The position numbers and the translations under genes are program-made. Below, in pieces: positions 34,941 through 47,247 of a stretch of 64,000 nucleotides of DNA. The notes under the pieces were generated by a model, which made no database searches, had not been told where the DNA came from, and saw only the letters and a program-made list of their open reading frames with translations. The DNA is from Tamarix chinensis (taxonomy: Eukaryota; Streptophyta; Magnoliopsida; Caryophyllales; Tamaricaceae): the NCBI GenBank assembly GCA_030549775.1, contig CM060180.1:88327172-88391171 (forward strand). The letters are read 5' to 3'. Every line of letters starts with the position of its first letter. Positions within the stretch are counted from its first letter, which is position 1.

Positions 34941-35755
34941 GGAGAAGATGAAGAAAATAAAAACATGGAACTAGGAGGTAAGGGCCTTAGTTGAAGGAGA
35001 AGGAAAGGTAAGAGGGAGAGCACCCAACACTTATAAATTTTAGTTAGAAAGAGAATAGAGAAAATCAACGTGAGAGTGTGCTAAAAGGAAAATGAAAATC
35101 AAATAATGAGGGCTTGAAGGGGTTTTAGGTCAACCAAAAATAGGATGAGAGAGGAAGAAGTGAATGATGAAGTGTAGAAAAAATGGAAGGTTTCAAGGCC
35201 AAATTTAAGGGTAATATAATATAAAAATAGGGCAAGGGTGTAACATATAGGCCTACATAGCATATGAGATAATTGAGGAATGTCAGAAGATGGCAAATAG
35301 GAAAAAAGTGCTAAAAGTGATTTTTAGGGAATATTAATTGAATAAAAGTATTTTATTGATCTTGATAATATAAAAATATTCCCCAAACATCCTAATTTGT
35401 TTAATGACACAATTAGATCATAACATAAGAGTTTCAAAATCATTAGAACAAAAATGGAATTCAAAATAGAAAAAACCCTGAGAATAACATGCATTAATTG
35501 ATCGATTACCTCAATCAGTCGATTGATATATCCTAGTTAAAGTGCCTATTTTATTGATTTGTTCCCATTGACTAATATATTAACCAATCAACCAATGGAT
35601 GTGAGGCAACTAAATCATCACATCAATTGACCAATACCCCTAAAAACACCTACTTTACATAATGTTTAAAATTTGTTCCAAAATAAAAACACTTTATTTA
35701 TTATCAAAATAATTTTAAACATGTTTTAAAATATCATAGGATGGGGTTTTACGTT

Positions 35756-37169
35756 GATTCTCTTAATTAGAAGAGAAATAACAAGGTCTAGTCTAAAATT
35801 GTTAGGGATAATGTTGTTGACATAATAAATGTGCAGCCACTTGGCACATATATTATCTATTTTTATTTATACATGTCGCATAAAATTTCATAACAATTGT
35901 TGAGATCATAGTTCACACAATATCATTGTCCTTATTTTGATGATAATAATAGGGTTTAGAGAGCTAATGGGTTCTACTCCTCATAGGTCAAATTGTAATT
36001 TTTAAAGAGCTATCAAGTTTCAAAGAACAAGAGAAGATCGTATAAAGGTCACCAAGACTTAAGATATAATGGTTATCTTTCTAGTATTAGGTTTTATTGA
36101 AAAAGTTATGTTAAACAATTTCAAATTTTGATTTAAACTATTTGAAAATTTTTAAACACTTAACTTGAATTCAATTTATATGCATTTATAGTTGATCTTG
36201 ATTTCTAGATCTTTCTGAGCGTTTCTATTTTTTTTACTTGGAACTTGTTGACGAATCTAAAGACTAATCAATTGGTTTGGTTTTAAACCTAAGGCATTAC
36301 ATATATAAAAACTCATACAGATTGAGTGATGTAGCAGACCAATGATATGTTTCAAAATCAATATGTGTCCTAAGGCATTTCCTAGCCATATTTTATATTT
36401 AACACTATTCTAATCTTGCATTGGACTCAAATTTCATTTTTTTTCATTCAGTCTTCATCTTAATTGTGTACCTACACAAAATATCAACATGGTTCCAAGC
36501 ATGCATTTTACTCTAATTTTGGCCTAGTGAGAAACCAATGGAGGAAACCAATGCAAGTGAGTTGACCACATAGTATTCCCTTCCCTCTTATACTCTTCCT
36601 CGATTCTATCTTTATAGATATAAAGTATTGTAATTATTTTAGGGGGATTGAATCACTAATAAAAATTCTTATTTTTTTCTTCCTCCTATATCCTCTAAAA
36701 TTTTCCTTTAACACTATTTGATTACTTAATATATCTTCTCAGTTCATCAAACACCACCAAAAACATGCATCATTTGTGGGGTTCTAAATAAACATATATG
36801 TATCATATTAAACCTTTAGAATTACTTGATTCTAGCATTAGTAACCCTTCAAGAATGGATTTTTTAGTATAGTTCTCTCAATTGCAAGTAATAAAGACCA
36901 ACTATAAGCATCCATTCAAGAGATGGTCTCAGACATTTTAGTTCTATTAGCAAATACTCTCACTCAAATCCTAAATTTTCAAGATTGACACCATCATCAT
37001 CGGAAAAAATTCTATAAGGTGGACTATGGTGGATATAAAGGGGATCAATCCCAATATTTTCTTACACAAAATTATCTTAGAAGACCCCTTGAGTTCCTTA
37101 ATAGAGAACTAATAAAGACTGAACCCTACTAGTATAAGTATCGCTCAAACTAGTACTATTGGGCATAAA
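35756..37169. other. Intergenic, possibly retrotransposon-derived
   Basis: AT-rich. Near 36880-37130 a frame with one stop reads ASIQEMVSDILVLLANTL and then FYKVDYGGYKGDQSQYF. This is vaguely gag-like but not assignable. Otherwise nothing is recognised. Confidence 0.25.
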
Positions 37170-38472
37170 GGTGATAGGGAAAATTTATAAGTACACGAAT
37201 TCATTGTAGCTATCAGGGTCGATCCCATAAGGACTAGGGGTTAATTACCAAAATTTATATTTTTGACTAGCTAAACCAATGAGTAATGTAAAAGAGAATA
37301 AAATTATAATATTAAATAATAAAAATAAAATAAATAACTAATCAAGTGTAAAAATAAAATAAAATAAAACCAATACTATTAGGTTTTCACCACAATTTCG
37401 GTACTGAATGATGAATTATTTCAACTCTCAGTGTTGGTTTAAACTAAAATGGGTGAATCTACCAATATTACTCTAAATCATCTTTCAAGGTCTAAATATC
37501 ATGCCTACTTTCATGGTTCAAATTCCCTTCTTAATTTGTATAGGTCCTACATTAATTTTCACATTTTAGTCTTTCAATTAACTACCTATAATCTCTAATT
37601 CTAATCAAACGAGTCAACAAAGTTTAACCACAAAAAATTAAATTTAAAGATTCAAACTTTCTCCAAGAAAGTATACTAACTCATCATCAATGACCAAAAA
37701 ATTGGGTTCTTTCCTAATCTCGGAAAAATAATCTACTCGCTCATGACTGGGAATAAAGAATGCATCAAATAAATATGCAATTCAATCATAGGAAGAAATT
37801 AATTAAAGAGAAGAAAGAAAGAACCAATCTTTTGATTAAAATCTTCAAGGTATAGAGTTATAATCCAATCTTACATAAGAAATCCTTCATTTTTCTTTAA
37901 TACTTGAGTTATAGATCAAGATACTATTTCAAGGCCAAGAGAAATCTCCAATCAAGATAATCTTAATCCTAAGCTAAAATACATATATATAGGTCTTAAA
38001 AATCTTGAAAGAGATAAATAAATTTTGTAAATGTCATAATTGAACCAAATGTGTAACACGTGCAATCTTTCTTAATTCGTGCTCGTTTGGACGTCTTTAG
38101 TATTCTAACCATAACTTTTCTTTCTAAGCTTGAATTGATGTTATTGAAGTTTGTTTGCAAATATATTAAAGAGATATACAACTTTGGTCTTTTGATATTC
38201 TTTAGATTCATATTTCAACATGGTTGAAAGTTTAATTCTTTATACATGTACATCCATTTTTTTCTCGAACCATGCATTTTAAATCTTGATGTGGCTCCAA
38301 CCTCTTATTTAACTTCTAATAGACATAAAATATTTCAATATTTATCCAATAAATACACAAAATAATACAAAAAAAATTAAATATCCTCAATATAAATATG
38401 AAATATGCATCAAACATCCATAAACTATGCATGAAATACATTAAAATAATGCATATTTTATGTATTTGTCAA
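37170..38472. mobile_element. Second copy of the repeat found at 10353-11920
   Basis: Starts GTGATAGGGAAAATTTATAAG-like and ends ATTTGTCAA. The first 60 bp match 10375-10430 (AAGTACACGAATTCATTGTAGC against AAGTGCATGGATTCATTATAGC, then TCATATCCCATAAAGAC-like against TCGATCCCATAAGGAC). No flanking duplication was found, and related sequence may continue past 38472 (CTCTCCCAAGC..), so this copy may be part of a larger element. Confidence 0.45.
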
Positions 38473-41101
38473 CTCTCCCAAGCTTATACTTTTTCTTTTC
38501 CTCAAGAAAATAATCAATAAGAACCATAAGAGAGAAAAATATAGTGGAGTAGGGATCATCTCCTTATCAATCCTCTAACCAATATCCAACATATTGCAAG
38601 ATATATATGTTTCATTGAGACTTAACAAAGTAATATCAATAACATCACCTTTACAAATTTATTTATGATTATAAATGTCACAATTCGAGGATAACCTTTC
38701 CATCCATTCCTCAAGATAAATTAAGAAAAATAAATACATGTAACTAGATTTAATTTAAAAGTAGTGAAAGTAAGACATTCAAGTAGTGAAATTGGCAGAC
38801 CTCGCTTTAAAGCATGTGGAGTCTTAATCTCCCATGTACTTAAGAGTAGAATTATGTCACTAAAAATTCTTCTAAATAGATGTATTCAATCCATATATGT
38901 GCATATCATCTTAATTCTCCACCACTTTATGTTATTAGCCAATATTTTGTAGCTTTGATAACAAAGTAATATTTAAGGATTATAGTGATCAGATTATGAT
39001 TAAGTTCTCTAAGAAGCTTCCCTATAATGAAGACATTATTAATAGTAGAACATACACCATTACTTATAGTATTTGAAGATGCTTTAAATTTCTTTTTCTT
39101 TTTTTTTTGTTGTTGTTGTGTATCCATCAAGGGTGTCCATAACCATATATTTATATCCATTAGATTATATATCCATTACATGTGTATTAAACTAGATATA
39201 TAAACTTTTGGATGTCTAAAAATGCAAAGCAGATATGGACTAGATACTGGTTATATCGGATATTTTTATAAAAGCACTATTTTCTTAATTTTAATAACTT
39301 TTACCATAAGATTTTTTTTATAAAAAGAAAAGATAATATTCATATCTATTTACATGAGTATTTATTTTATCTAAAAAAAGTATTAAAATATTATTGTAAA
39401 AATTGAACCTAAAAAATAAATAAATTATAAAAACTAAACACTATAAAAACATATTATTATCATATATTGTTAAAATAATCAACAAATTAGTATTAGAGAT
39501 GAAGTATGTTTTAGCTCCTTTTGACAAAAAATAGATTAAATATCTTAAATATTAAAATAGATTTTTCAAATACTAGATTAAATTTTTGAGTCCTAATTTA
39601 TTTATTTATTGTGCAATCTTAATGTACATTAAGGAAAGAAGAGATGCCTTATCATCCCAACAAACAAAGAATCTTTGATTTCTTGATTTGTAATATTTGT
39701 GATGATAGTTGCTATAGTAGAATTCGAGATAAATAGACCATGATCAAGCACTATAAGATCTATAGATTGGATTTTATACTTCTTCCATTAATAACCTAGT
39801 GTAGTAGCTTAAAACTGCCATGAGCAATTAAGGTTGTTACTACAATCCACCATTTAACTTCTAAGACAATTTCACTTATTAGATTAAATCATGGAAAAAC
39901 TCAATTCCCTTATCACTTCGAAAGAGAAACTTAGTTTTTTTTTTCCTTTTCTAACTAATTTTTTTTCTTTTTTAACTAAAAAATAAATATCACAATTTTA
40001 ATTGATAAATGGTGTCATGGAGGGAGGGGAAGATCTAAAAAATATATTTTGAATGTATAAATTATATAATCAATTTTATTAAAAGTCTTGATGACTGTTT
40101 GATACATCCTAATTCTTATCCAAAATAATTCATAAATATTATACAATTAAATATTATTACATTTTTATCTTAAATCTAAAACTCTTATGAAAATTTTATT
40201 TTAGCATTTATGTAAACGTATTACAACGATCTCATAGTTTAAATATATTTTTTAATTAAGTTAATTTAGTTGAATAATAATTCTCAAAGATTTACCAAAA
40301 AAATAAACCATAGCATGCAAATTTTATGATACTTGTCATGCATTTAATAAAAATAATAAAATAAGCATATCGTAGTATCTAAAAAATTAAGACAAAACAA
40401 AATAATTCTAGATAAATTTCATTTATGTAACTTGATATTTTGTTTAATATTTTTTGGATGTCTAGTGCTTTGCATGATTTTTCTTACCTTCAAATTTAAT
40501 CTTGTTTTAACGAGAGTACCAACATAGTGGAAAAAAACACGTTCTTAATTCCATGGTACCCCAGTGAAACAAAGTTAAATGTAAATACATCTAAGTGAAG
40601 TTAAGTAAAACATAAGGTAGACAAAAATATAAGGTCAAATATCAAGGTACCTAAATGAAATTTATTCTAAATCTTTACTATACTTTTGATAATGACAACC
40701 ATATATTAATGTATTAATTCTTTTGAGGATTGATAGTAGATTATATATTAATAGTAATTAGAATATATAATAGAAAAAATATAAACCCTATTTTATTTTT
40801 CCACGCAATTAATATTTGTATATTCAATTCCTTACCTTCTATACATTTAAATTATAATGAAAAGACACAAGTTACAAGCATACTAGCATTAAATTTGAAT
40901 ATTCCTCAATGATCATAAACCTTAAAAAATTTGTATAGTAATTAAATATGCTTGTTATATTAGTTATATTATATAAAAATTACATATTATTGGATCTTTG
41001 TGTTGCTACATTAAAGGCATTAGTTATATCATTGATTTATATTATTTTTAAATTATTGTGTTTATATATTGCTTAACTATTCATCCTTTCACCTACATTA
41101 T
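38473..41101. other. AT-rich intergenic DNA, no gene
   Basis: Nothing recognised apart from simple A/T runs and short repeats such as TATCCATTAGATTATATATCC near 39155. Open frames are all under 80 codons without motifs. Confidence 0.4.
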
Positions 41102-41159
41102 TGTAATACCCCAAATTAAGCGGAGTGTTATAATTATTGATATACCTACTTATATCAAC

Positions 41160-41265
41160 ATGGTATACCATTCTTTTGGTGATTTCATCATAAAAACTCC
41201 ACAGTTAAGTATGCTGACAGTAGAGTAATTTTTAGGATGGGTGACCCTCCTAGGAAGTTTTAAAA
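41160..41265 (+). repeat. 5S-rRNA-like segment in the 5' LTR of the TRIM
   Basis: Follows plant 5S rRNA in order: ..TCATCATAAAAACTCC, then AGTTAAGTATGC (41203-41214; 5S has AGTTAAGCGTGC, the A-box region), then GGATGGGTGACC (41235-41246; identical to the 5S C-box), then CTCCTAGGAAGT. The first third is diverged. It may keep internal RNA polymerase III promoter elements but is not a ribosomal gene. Confidence 0.85.
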
Positions 41266-41612
41266 ATTTTCTAAAAATTTCTCAGGAAGTGCATGAGTGA
41301 GGAAAAAGTGCACTGAAATGACTCGTGTAGATCTGTGGGGTCAGCCAATCAATCTGAAAGTGCTCCAAGGTAGCCCCTTCATGGTCGTATCGACTTAGAG
41401 TATTACAAATGATATCAGAGCAAAACCGTGATCGTATGCTAAACTTAGATGAGCTAGTCAACCACCTGGTAGGATGATTCTTGGGATAAACCGTATTGAG
41501 ACCGTTAATAGTTGAGGTGCAATGAGGACGTTGCGTTCCTTGCATGAGAGTGAATGTAATAGCCCAAATTGAGAGGAGTGTTATAATGATTGATTTCTCT
41601 ACTTATATCAAC

Positions 41613-41715
41613 ATGGTATACCATCCTTTTGGTGATTCCATCCTAAAAACTCCACAATTAAGTATGCTAGTCTTGGAGTAATTTTTAGGATGGGTGACCC
41701 TCCTGGAAAGTTTCA
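41613..41715 (+). repeat. 5S-rRNA-like segment in the truncated 3' LTR of the TRIM
   Basis: Same order as in the 5' LTR: CCATCCTAAAAACTCC, AATTAAGTATGC (41656-41667), TTGGAGTA, GGATGGGTGACC (41688-41699). Here TCTTGGAG is nearer to the 5S intermediate element than the 5' LTR copy. Confidence 0.82.
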
Positions 41716-41732
41716 AATTTTTTTTAAAAGAT

Positions 41733-42905
41733 CACAATTTATATGATAATGGATGCATACATAATAGGAAATCCTTTATTTGGCACACATTATAATTGTA
41801 GTGAAAGTTTTTTCACATAATTATGTCCATAATAATTTGACTCCAAAATCTATCCCGAGTGATTTAGTTTAACTATTCACATATGTATATTTTCAATCAT
41901 CACTTAATATAAATGTTTTTAGCAACCAATTACCTTCCAAATTAATCTAAAATTAAGTTCTCCTTATGGTGTCGCACCAAATGACAATCAATAAAATATA
42001 TAATATATGGTGTTGTTACACAAGTAACCAAGTTTAAAAGATTTTAATCTATAGATATAAAATTGATTAATGCACATGTAGAAAAAAATATATGAAAAAA
42101 GGTATTTTGAAATACATGATCGTAGAAAATTATTTATTCCTTGTTGCACGTTCTATATCATATATAATTTAGAATGAAAATTATTATTATTGAAATAATG
42201 TCTCTAATTTTATTTTTTATTTTATAAAATATTTATAATATTATTAAATTTTATAGGATGAATATACATGCAAAACATGGAGGAATTACTAGCATATAAG
42301 AAAACTAGATGCATGAACAATAGTAGTTAGCGTGAAATATATATGTTAATCTAAAATAAATTTTTTGTAGGATATGTTCTACTCCTCAAATATCATACTT
42401 CATCTAAAAAAAATATTATATTATCCACATTTTTACTAATATGTACTAAACTAATTTGATATGAAAAAAAAATTGTTGTTGTTGTTGTGGTCGTTGTTGT
42501 CATCATCTGAGCTTATATAAATTGAACTAATCAAATATGAAAAAAATAAGATACGGAAACTAGACATAAAGACCTTAGCCTTCTCACCCAAATATTATCA
42601 CTATAATTATAATCATAATACTAGTAATGATTGTATATTTTATTATTATTATTCTAACTATTACTATAATAATTTTTATGTTCTTAAAAATGAAATAATC
42701 ATACTAATTAATAATAATATCTATAAAATATTCGATTATTCTAAATTATAATAATATTAATAATTATAATAGTAATAGCAATAGTTATAATTGGTATTAT
42801 TATATTTATAATAATGATAATTATATTTTTCATAATAAATTTTATTTTATTGTTAATAAAAAAATATGCTTATGATAATTATAGATGTACTTATATTTAG
42901 AATTC
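41733..42905. other. AT-rich intergenic DNA, no gene
   Basis: Contains a short TTG run (42471-42500) and a region of mixed AT trinucleotides from 42600. No gene is seen. Confidence 0.4.
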
Positions 42906-42911
42906 TAATTA

Positions 42912-42949
<38 letters not shown>

Positions 42950-43035
42950 ATAATAATAATAATTATTATTATTATTATAGTAAGTACAATTATAATATCT
43001 AATATTATTATAATTAAATTTATTATGGTACAAAA

Positions 43036-43074
<39 letters not shown>

Positions 43075-43161
43075 CAACATATTTTTATTTAAAATAATTA
43101 AAAATATTATTATATTTATAAATTGAATAGAAAATAATATTATTGCCAAATACAATAATTA

Positions 43162-43234
<73 letters not shown>

Positions 43235-43309
43235 AACAACAACAACTTATGGTAAAAGATATAGAGTAACTTTACGATGAAACATAATCACAAAAATGGT
43301 GAAACATAA

Positions 43310-43361
<52 letters not shown>

Positions 43362-43362
43362 G
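42906..43362. repeat. Cluster of TAG, ATT and AAT microsatellites
   Basis: (TAG)n 42912-42949, (ATT)n 43037-43074, (ATT)n 43166-43232 followed by CAA units, and (AAT)n 43311-43360. The last two are complementary and could pair as one large hairpin. Open frames of Ile/Val/Thr across the cluster are artefacts. Confidence 0.9.
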
Positions 43363-46020
43363 TAAACTATAAATATAACAATAGCCAAACATAGCATATC
43401 ATATACGATGTAAGATTTGACAATAACTTATAGTATTTTTTTTTTGAAATTATATGAATATGGGCCTCCATTTATAGAATAATATTTCTAAAATATTATG
43501 AAATCATTTTTTTAATAGCCCAAATTAAAGATATTCTAATTTGTAATATATAAAATGATAATACACACTATAACCTTGAGTTTTTGAAAAAGTGTCATAT
43601 AATTCTAAGTTTAAACATAATAGACTATATAAGCCTAGGTTTTTATATTTATGCATTAGATGACCTTCTATCTAAATATTCAGGTTATATGGTGTTAATC
43701 CCTAAAGTGTACAAAGGGTTAATTAATGTTTAGCTATAAACATTTAAAGTTATATAATGTATAACTATCAAAAATCAGAGTTATATGGCACATTTATAAA
43801 AACTTAGGGTTATGTTGTATATGTTATTCAAAATCAAGACAACCATATAATGCTTTATTTAAAATATGGTACATTTTTTCAATTTAAAAATAAAAATAAA
43901 AATATAGTCTTATTTACACAAATTTCACTGCAAAACACAACCATATACTGCTTTATTTAAAATATATATTAAACTATAAAGATGGTGTAATCTAGTACAA
44001 CCTATACCAACCGTGATGTGGTTTTTATCAAAGTAACAGAAGGTTGGATAGAAATTTGTATGAGAAGTTCTCACCCACGATCTAATGAAAAAGAAATGAA
44101 GTAATTTGCTGGAGTATAGGTGAAGAAATTGATGAAACAAGTAGAAGAGGTTTGACAGAATTTTATAGCCTTCAAATGTGTCGAGGTTGAAGATAGGTTG
44201 AGGAAGGTTGAATCACAGATTTTCCTTACTCAATGTCGACCCAAAAGGGAGGATTAGACTTTAGCTAACTTTGCTCAAAGTTTGATAAAAAATTCTTATT
44301 CAATTCTGCATACAATCATGCGCACAAAAGGCCTTATATAGGGGAAGGAAGAAGTCGGTGGTTAGCTAGCCTAAACCAGCCTATTATTCTCTCTTAATCC
44401 AGCCCATTAATCATGGTTGAATTAAGCCCATATTAACCTTAATCCAAAGCATAATATCATTGGTTAAATGATACTAAGGATTAATGCTACAAAGCTATAC
44501 AATTGACTAAGATACATACGTGAAATTATATCAATACCCTAACTTACATAAAATACACTTAGGGTTAGGGTTTACAACAAGTTAATACAAATAATAAATA
44601 TCATCACTTTATCTTCTTGTTGTAATGTATCATCCCATGTATGTCATAGTCTTACATACTTTGAATACTTATACACATCAACGTGTATGAACATCTTCTT
44701 CTTTCAAATATGTGACATACTTACAAGAATAACTTGAATGTTTTTCAATGTCAAGCATATAAGAATTATCAAGAATATTTAACATGATAGGCTCCAACAT
44801 TAAAAAAGATAAATCATCTTCCTTACCTTAAGGATTAGTATGAAAATGACAATCATTATGTTCATTAGATGCTCCTGCATCAAACCGCCTTGATTATGTA
44901 TGTATGTATGTATGCATGCATGCATGCATATATGTATATTATTTATTATTATTATTAATGCCTAACTTGCTTTTGCAATAATTTCTCTTTAAATGACTTA
45001 TTAATTAATTTGTTTCTTCACCAATAACTTCTCTAATAATGTAGCTAAATTGGCAATCAAACAACGTACGTTTGATCTTTTTCCATTATATTTGTTCATT
45101 GCTTAAATGACTTAAATTTCTTAGTTTAATAAAGTAGTTTAGTGAACTAAATGAGATGAATAAATAATTAATAACAGCGCTTGATGAGGTATAGATTAAT
45201 TGTATTTTAATATTGTTAAGGTTATTATAGATATTTGATAACTTACTACTAAAAGTGGCATTTTGTGCAAGAAAACATAGGTCATGCTAGGTTATGTGCT
45301 AGCCTATGAAGATGTAATAAAAATTAGTTTTCTCATTTTTTTAATTGATATAATATAATATAATTTCCAAATGAAGCAATCTAATTTTTAGCTTATTTGA
45401 CCAAAAAGAAAAAGAAAGACTACTTTTAGACGTATTGGATGAGTATATATGCCTTTTGATAGGCTAATTAGTATTAGTATAAAAATGAGTTACTAGAGAA
45501 TCGTAGGGGGTGGGGGAATTGAATTCTTCCTCCTAACGATTATATTTTCAGCTAATGAAGACTGACTAACATACTCTAAAATTCATGTGTCATTTATTTA
45601 ATTATTTAAGGGAAACAAGTCAATTTGTTTGCCAATTCAAATCAAAGTGGAGTACCTCAAAAGTACATTACGGTATGGAATCATTCCGAGTCATTGATCA
45701 TAATTATAGACAAAATGGCTTAAGGAGGCCAAGTGCAACAGCTACTACATAAGCTGCTCTTTTCTCAAAGGTCACTGAATAATATCTAATCCGTGCTTAA
45801 ATCCTGCATTGAAGCTTTTTGCTATTTATAATCCCGCCAAACAGTGACCCTGCCATCTTGCACCTGGATGCCAATAATTTTGACAGTTCACGGGTGAGGC
45901 TGAGCCGCTGTGAAAGTAGCTTGAGGATGGAGGCTTGGAGTAGATAAAAGAAATTTTAGGTCCTGAACGTACATCTTCATCTCGTCATCATTGTATTATA
46001 AGTACATTTTAACACTTCGT
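43363..46020. other. Intergenic DNA downstream of eIF4G
   Basis: AT-rich with a near-duplicated phrase CAACCATATAATGCTTTATTT (43840 and 43938) and a TATG/CATG tetranucleotide run (about 44894-44930). The 3' end of the eIF4G transcript may reach into the last few hundred bases. No gene is recognised. Confidence 0.4.
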
Positions 46021-46627
46021 ATACCGATCTGTTCAAAACATAAAACAACTTACACGTAAAACTGAATCCACCAAACTACAAAGATGGGGACATGCACGCA
46101 ACTAAATGCAGTGCCAAGCACAAGCAGGATCGAAACTGGAGCATTACATAACCACTCGTTACCAGGACCTGATATTGACCTGGGCCGAGGTCAGCTCACT
46201 CCGGCTAAACAGGTTAATTGACCACGCCGCAGCACCAGAAGTATAACAAAGCACAGCTGCATCGGGCAACTATTGCTAAGAGCACAGCTACATCAAGCAA
46301 AATACTGTGAGCAGGTTCACATTAGACTACGTTGCATGATAATAATAAATAATAACACAAGCAAATGAGGTAGCCAACTGCTCTACTGCTCAGAAAAAAT
46401 ATGTACTACTACATTACTAGAATCCCTAGAAAGCTGTGCTGGCTACTGCAATTCACTACTGGAACAATATATATATATATAAATATATGATGATACTAGA
46501 GTAATCGATCCCACGCATAATTTGAGCCCCCTCGTATGGAGAAAATTTTCCCTGCAACCTTCAAATTCCCTGAAATCAATTCTAAACAAGTGCAACCAAG
46601 CACCTATGATGAGCGTTAACTACTACT

Positions 46628-47247
46628 CTAAAGAAACAGCTCTAATTTCTTTGATTTCAAAGGGTGTGGCGGCCGAAAATCCTCCAATTGAAGATCCGAG
46701 TTTGCATGGATTTCTTTTAATGTGGCCTCTCCTTTCTCCGATTTTATACTTTCCAAGGTACATCCAAGAACATCACCTGCCAACCCTGCTTCTCGAAGGC
46801 AGCCAGGCTCCTCTCCTCCATCATGCAGCAATTGCCCAATGTCCCTCAGGGATATTACATTTTCCAAGACAGCTTTAGCAAATAGACGGCCAAGAAACTC
46901 GGGTGCTTTTGGAGCATCAGTAACCATGTCCTCAAATGTAGTCAGAACGGATGCAAACCTGAGAAAAACCAAACCACAACAACTTAAGAAAAATATTCAC
47001 CTCAGATGGAAAAATTAGCAAGGCTTCAAATATAACTCCAAAAATTTCTCACCCTTTAACCAGCTGAACATGTGAGATAATGCCATCCTCAGGTCTTGAA
47101 AGGTTGACAAGCAGCTTAGCCAACATATCCCGCTCAATATCTTTCCTCTCAAATGAGTCGGCAACCCAAATGGATACCACTGTAGGGTAAAAGCAGGGAG
47201 CATTCAATTCTTTGAGGCACAACGCAACTTCTTTCTCATCTTTGGCA
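46628..47247 (-). CDS. eIF4G: eIF4G exons 8-9: MA3 domain and C-terminus
   Basis: Exon 8 (47247-47053) reads AKDEKEVALCLKELNAPCF, then IWVADSFERKDIERDMLAKL. Exon 9 (46958-46628) continues FASVLTTFEDMVTDAPKAPE, then FLGRLFAKAVL. Together with the end of exon 7 they make an MA3 HEAT-type domain, which contacts eIF4A. The codon joining exons 7 and 8 is AG|T (Ser), confirming the splice across the 3.4-kb intron. The protein ends at 46628. Confidence 0.93.

Larger units (their letters stand above)
29255..35755 (-). mobile_element. Degenerate, probably composite LTR-like copy on the minus strand
   Basis: The minus-strand 3' terminus is suggested by AAAATTAGGAGTGTTATA (reverse complement of about 29258-29275) and the 5' terminus by TAAAACCCCATCC (reverse complement of about 35739-35751). 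A C+T-rich tract in minus orientation lies at about 34950-35170, and a CAATTGACTA/GATTGATT-rich segment at 35480-35640 resembles 59640-59710 in copy 7. At about 6.5 kb it is longer than the complete copies, so other insertions are likely inside, perhaps 30450-31070 with a TATA-like TATATAA at 30844-30850. Boundaries are uncertain. Confidence 0.35.
41102..41732 (+). mobile_element. Cassandra-type TRIM retrotransposon, 3' LTR truncated
   Basis: The 5' LTR is 41102-41407 (306 bp; TGTAATACCCC..GTATTACA). TGATATCAGAGC (41410-41421) then matches the initiator-Met tRNA primer-binding site with one change. A 147-bp internal domain follows with no ORF. A second LTR starts TGTAATAGCCC at 41555 and matches the first until about 41732, where it is lost. 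Both LTRs carry a 5S-rRNA-like segment. Tiny size, non-coding interior and 5S sequence in the LTRs define the Cassandra TRIM family of plants. It can move only with help from another element. Confidence 0.88.

Noticed and set aside
41160..41715. Functional 5S rRNA genes
   Set aside because: The 5S-like segments are diverged in the first third and sit inside LTRs with a primer-binding site; they belong to a Cassandra TRIM.
42853..43155. 100-codon Ile/Thr/Val ORFs on both strands
   Set aside because: Pure translation of TAG and ATT microsatellites.
46322..46360. Possible tRNA or small RNA gene near short A/T-rich repeats downstream of eIF4G
   Set aside because: No cloverleaf or box A/B motifs could be found; it is most likely 3' flanking sequence.
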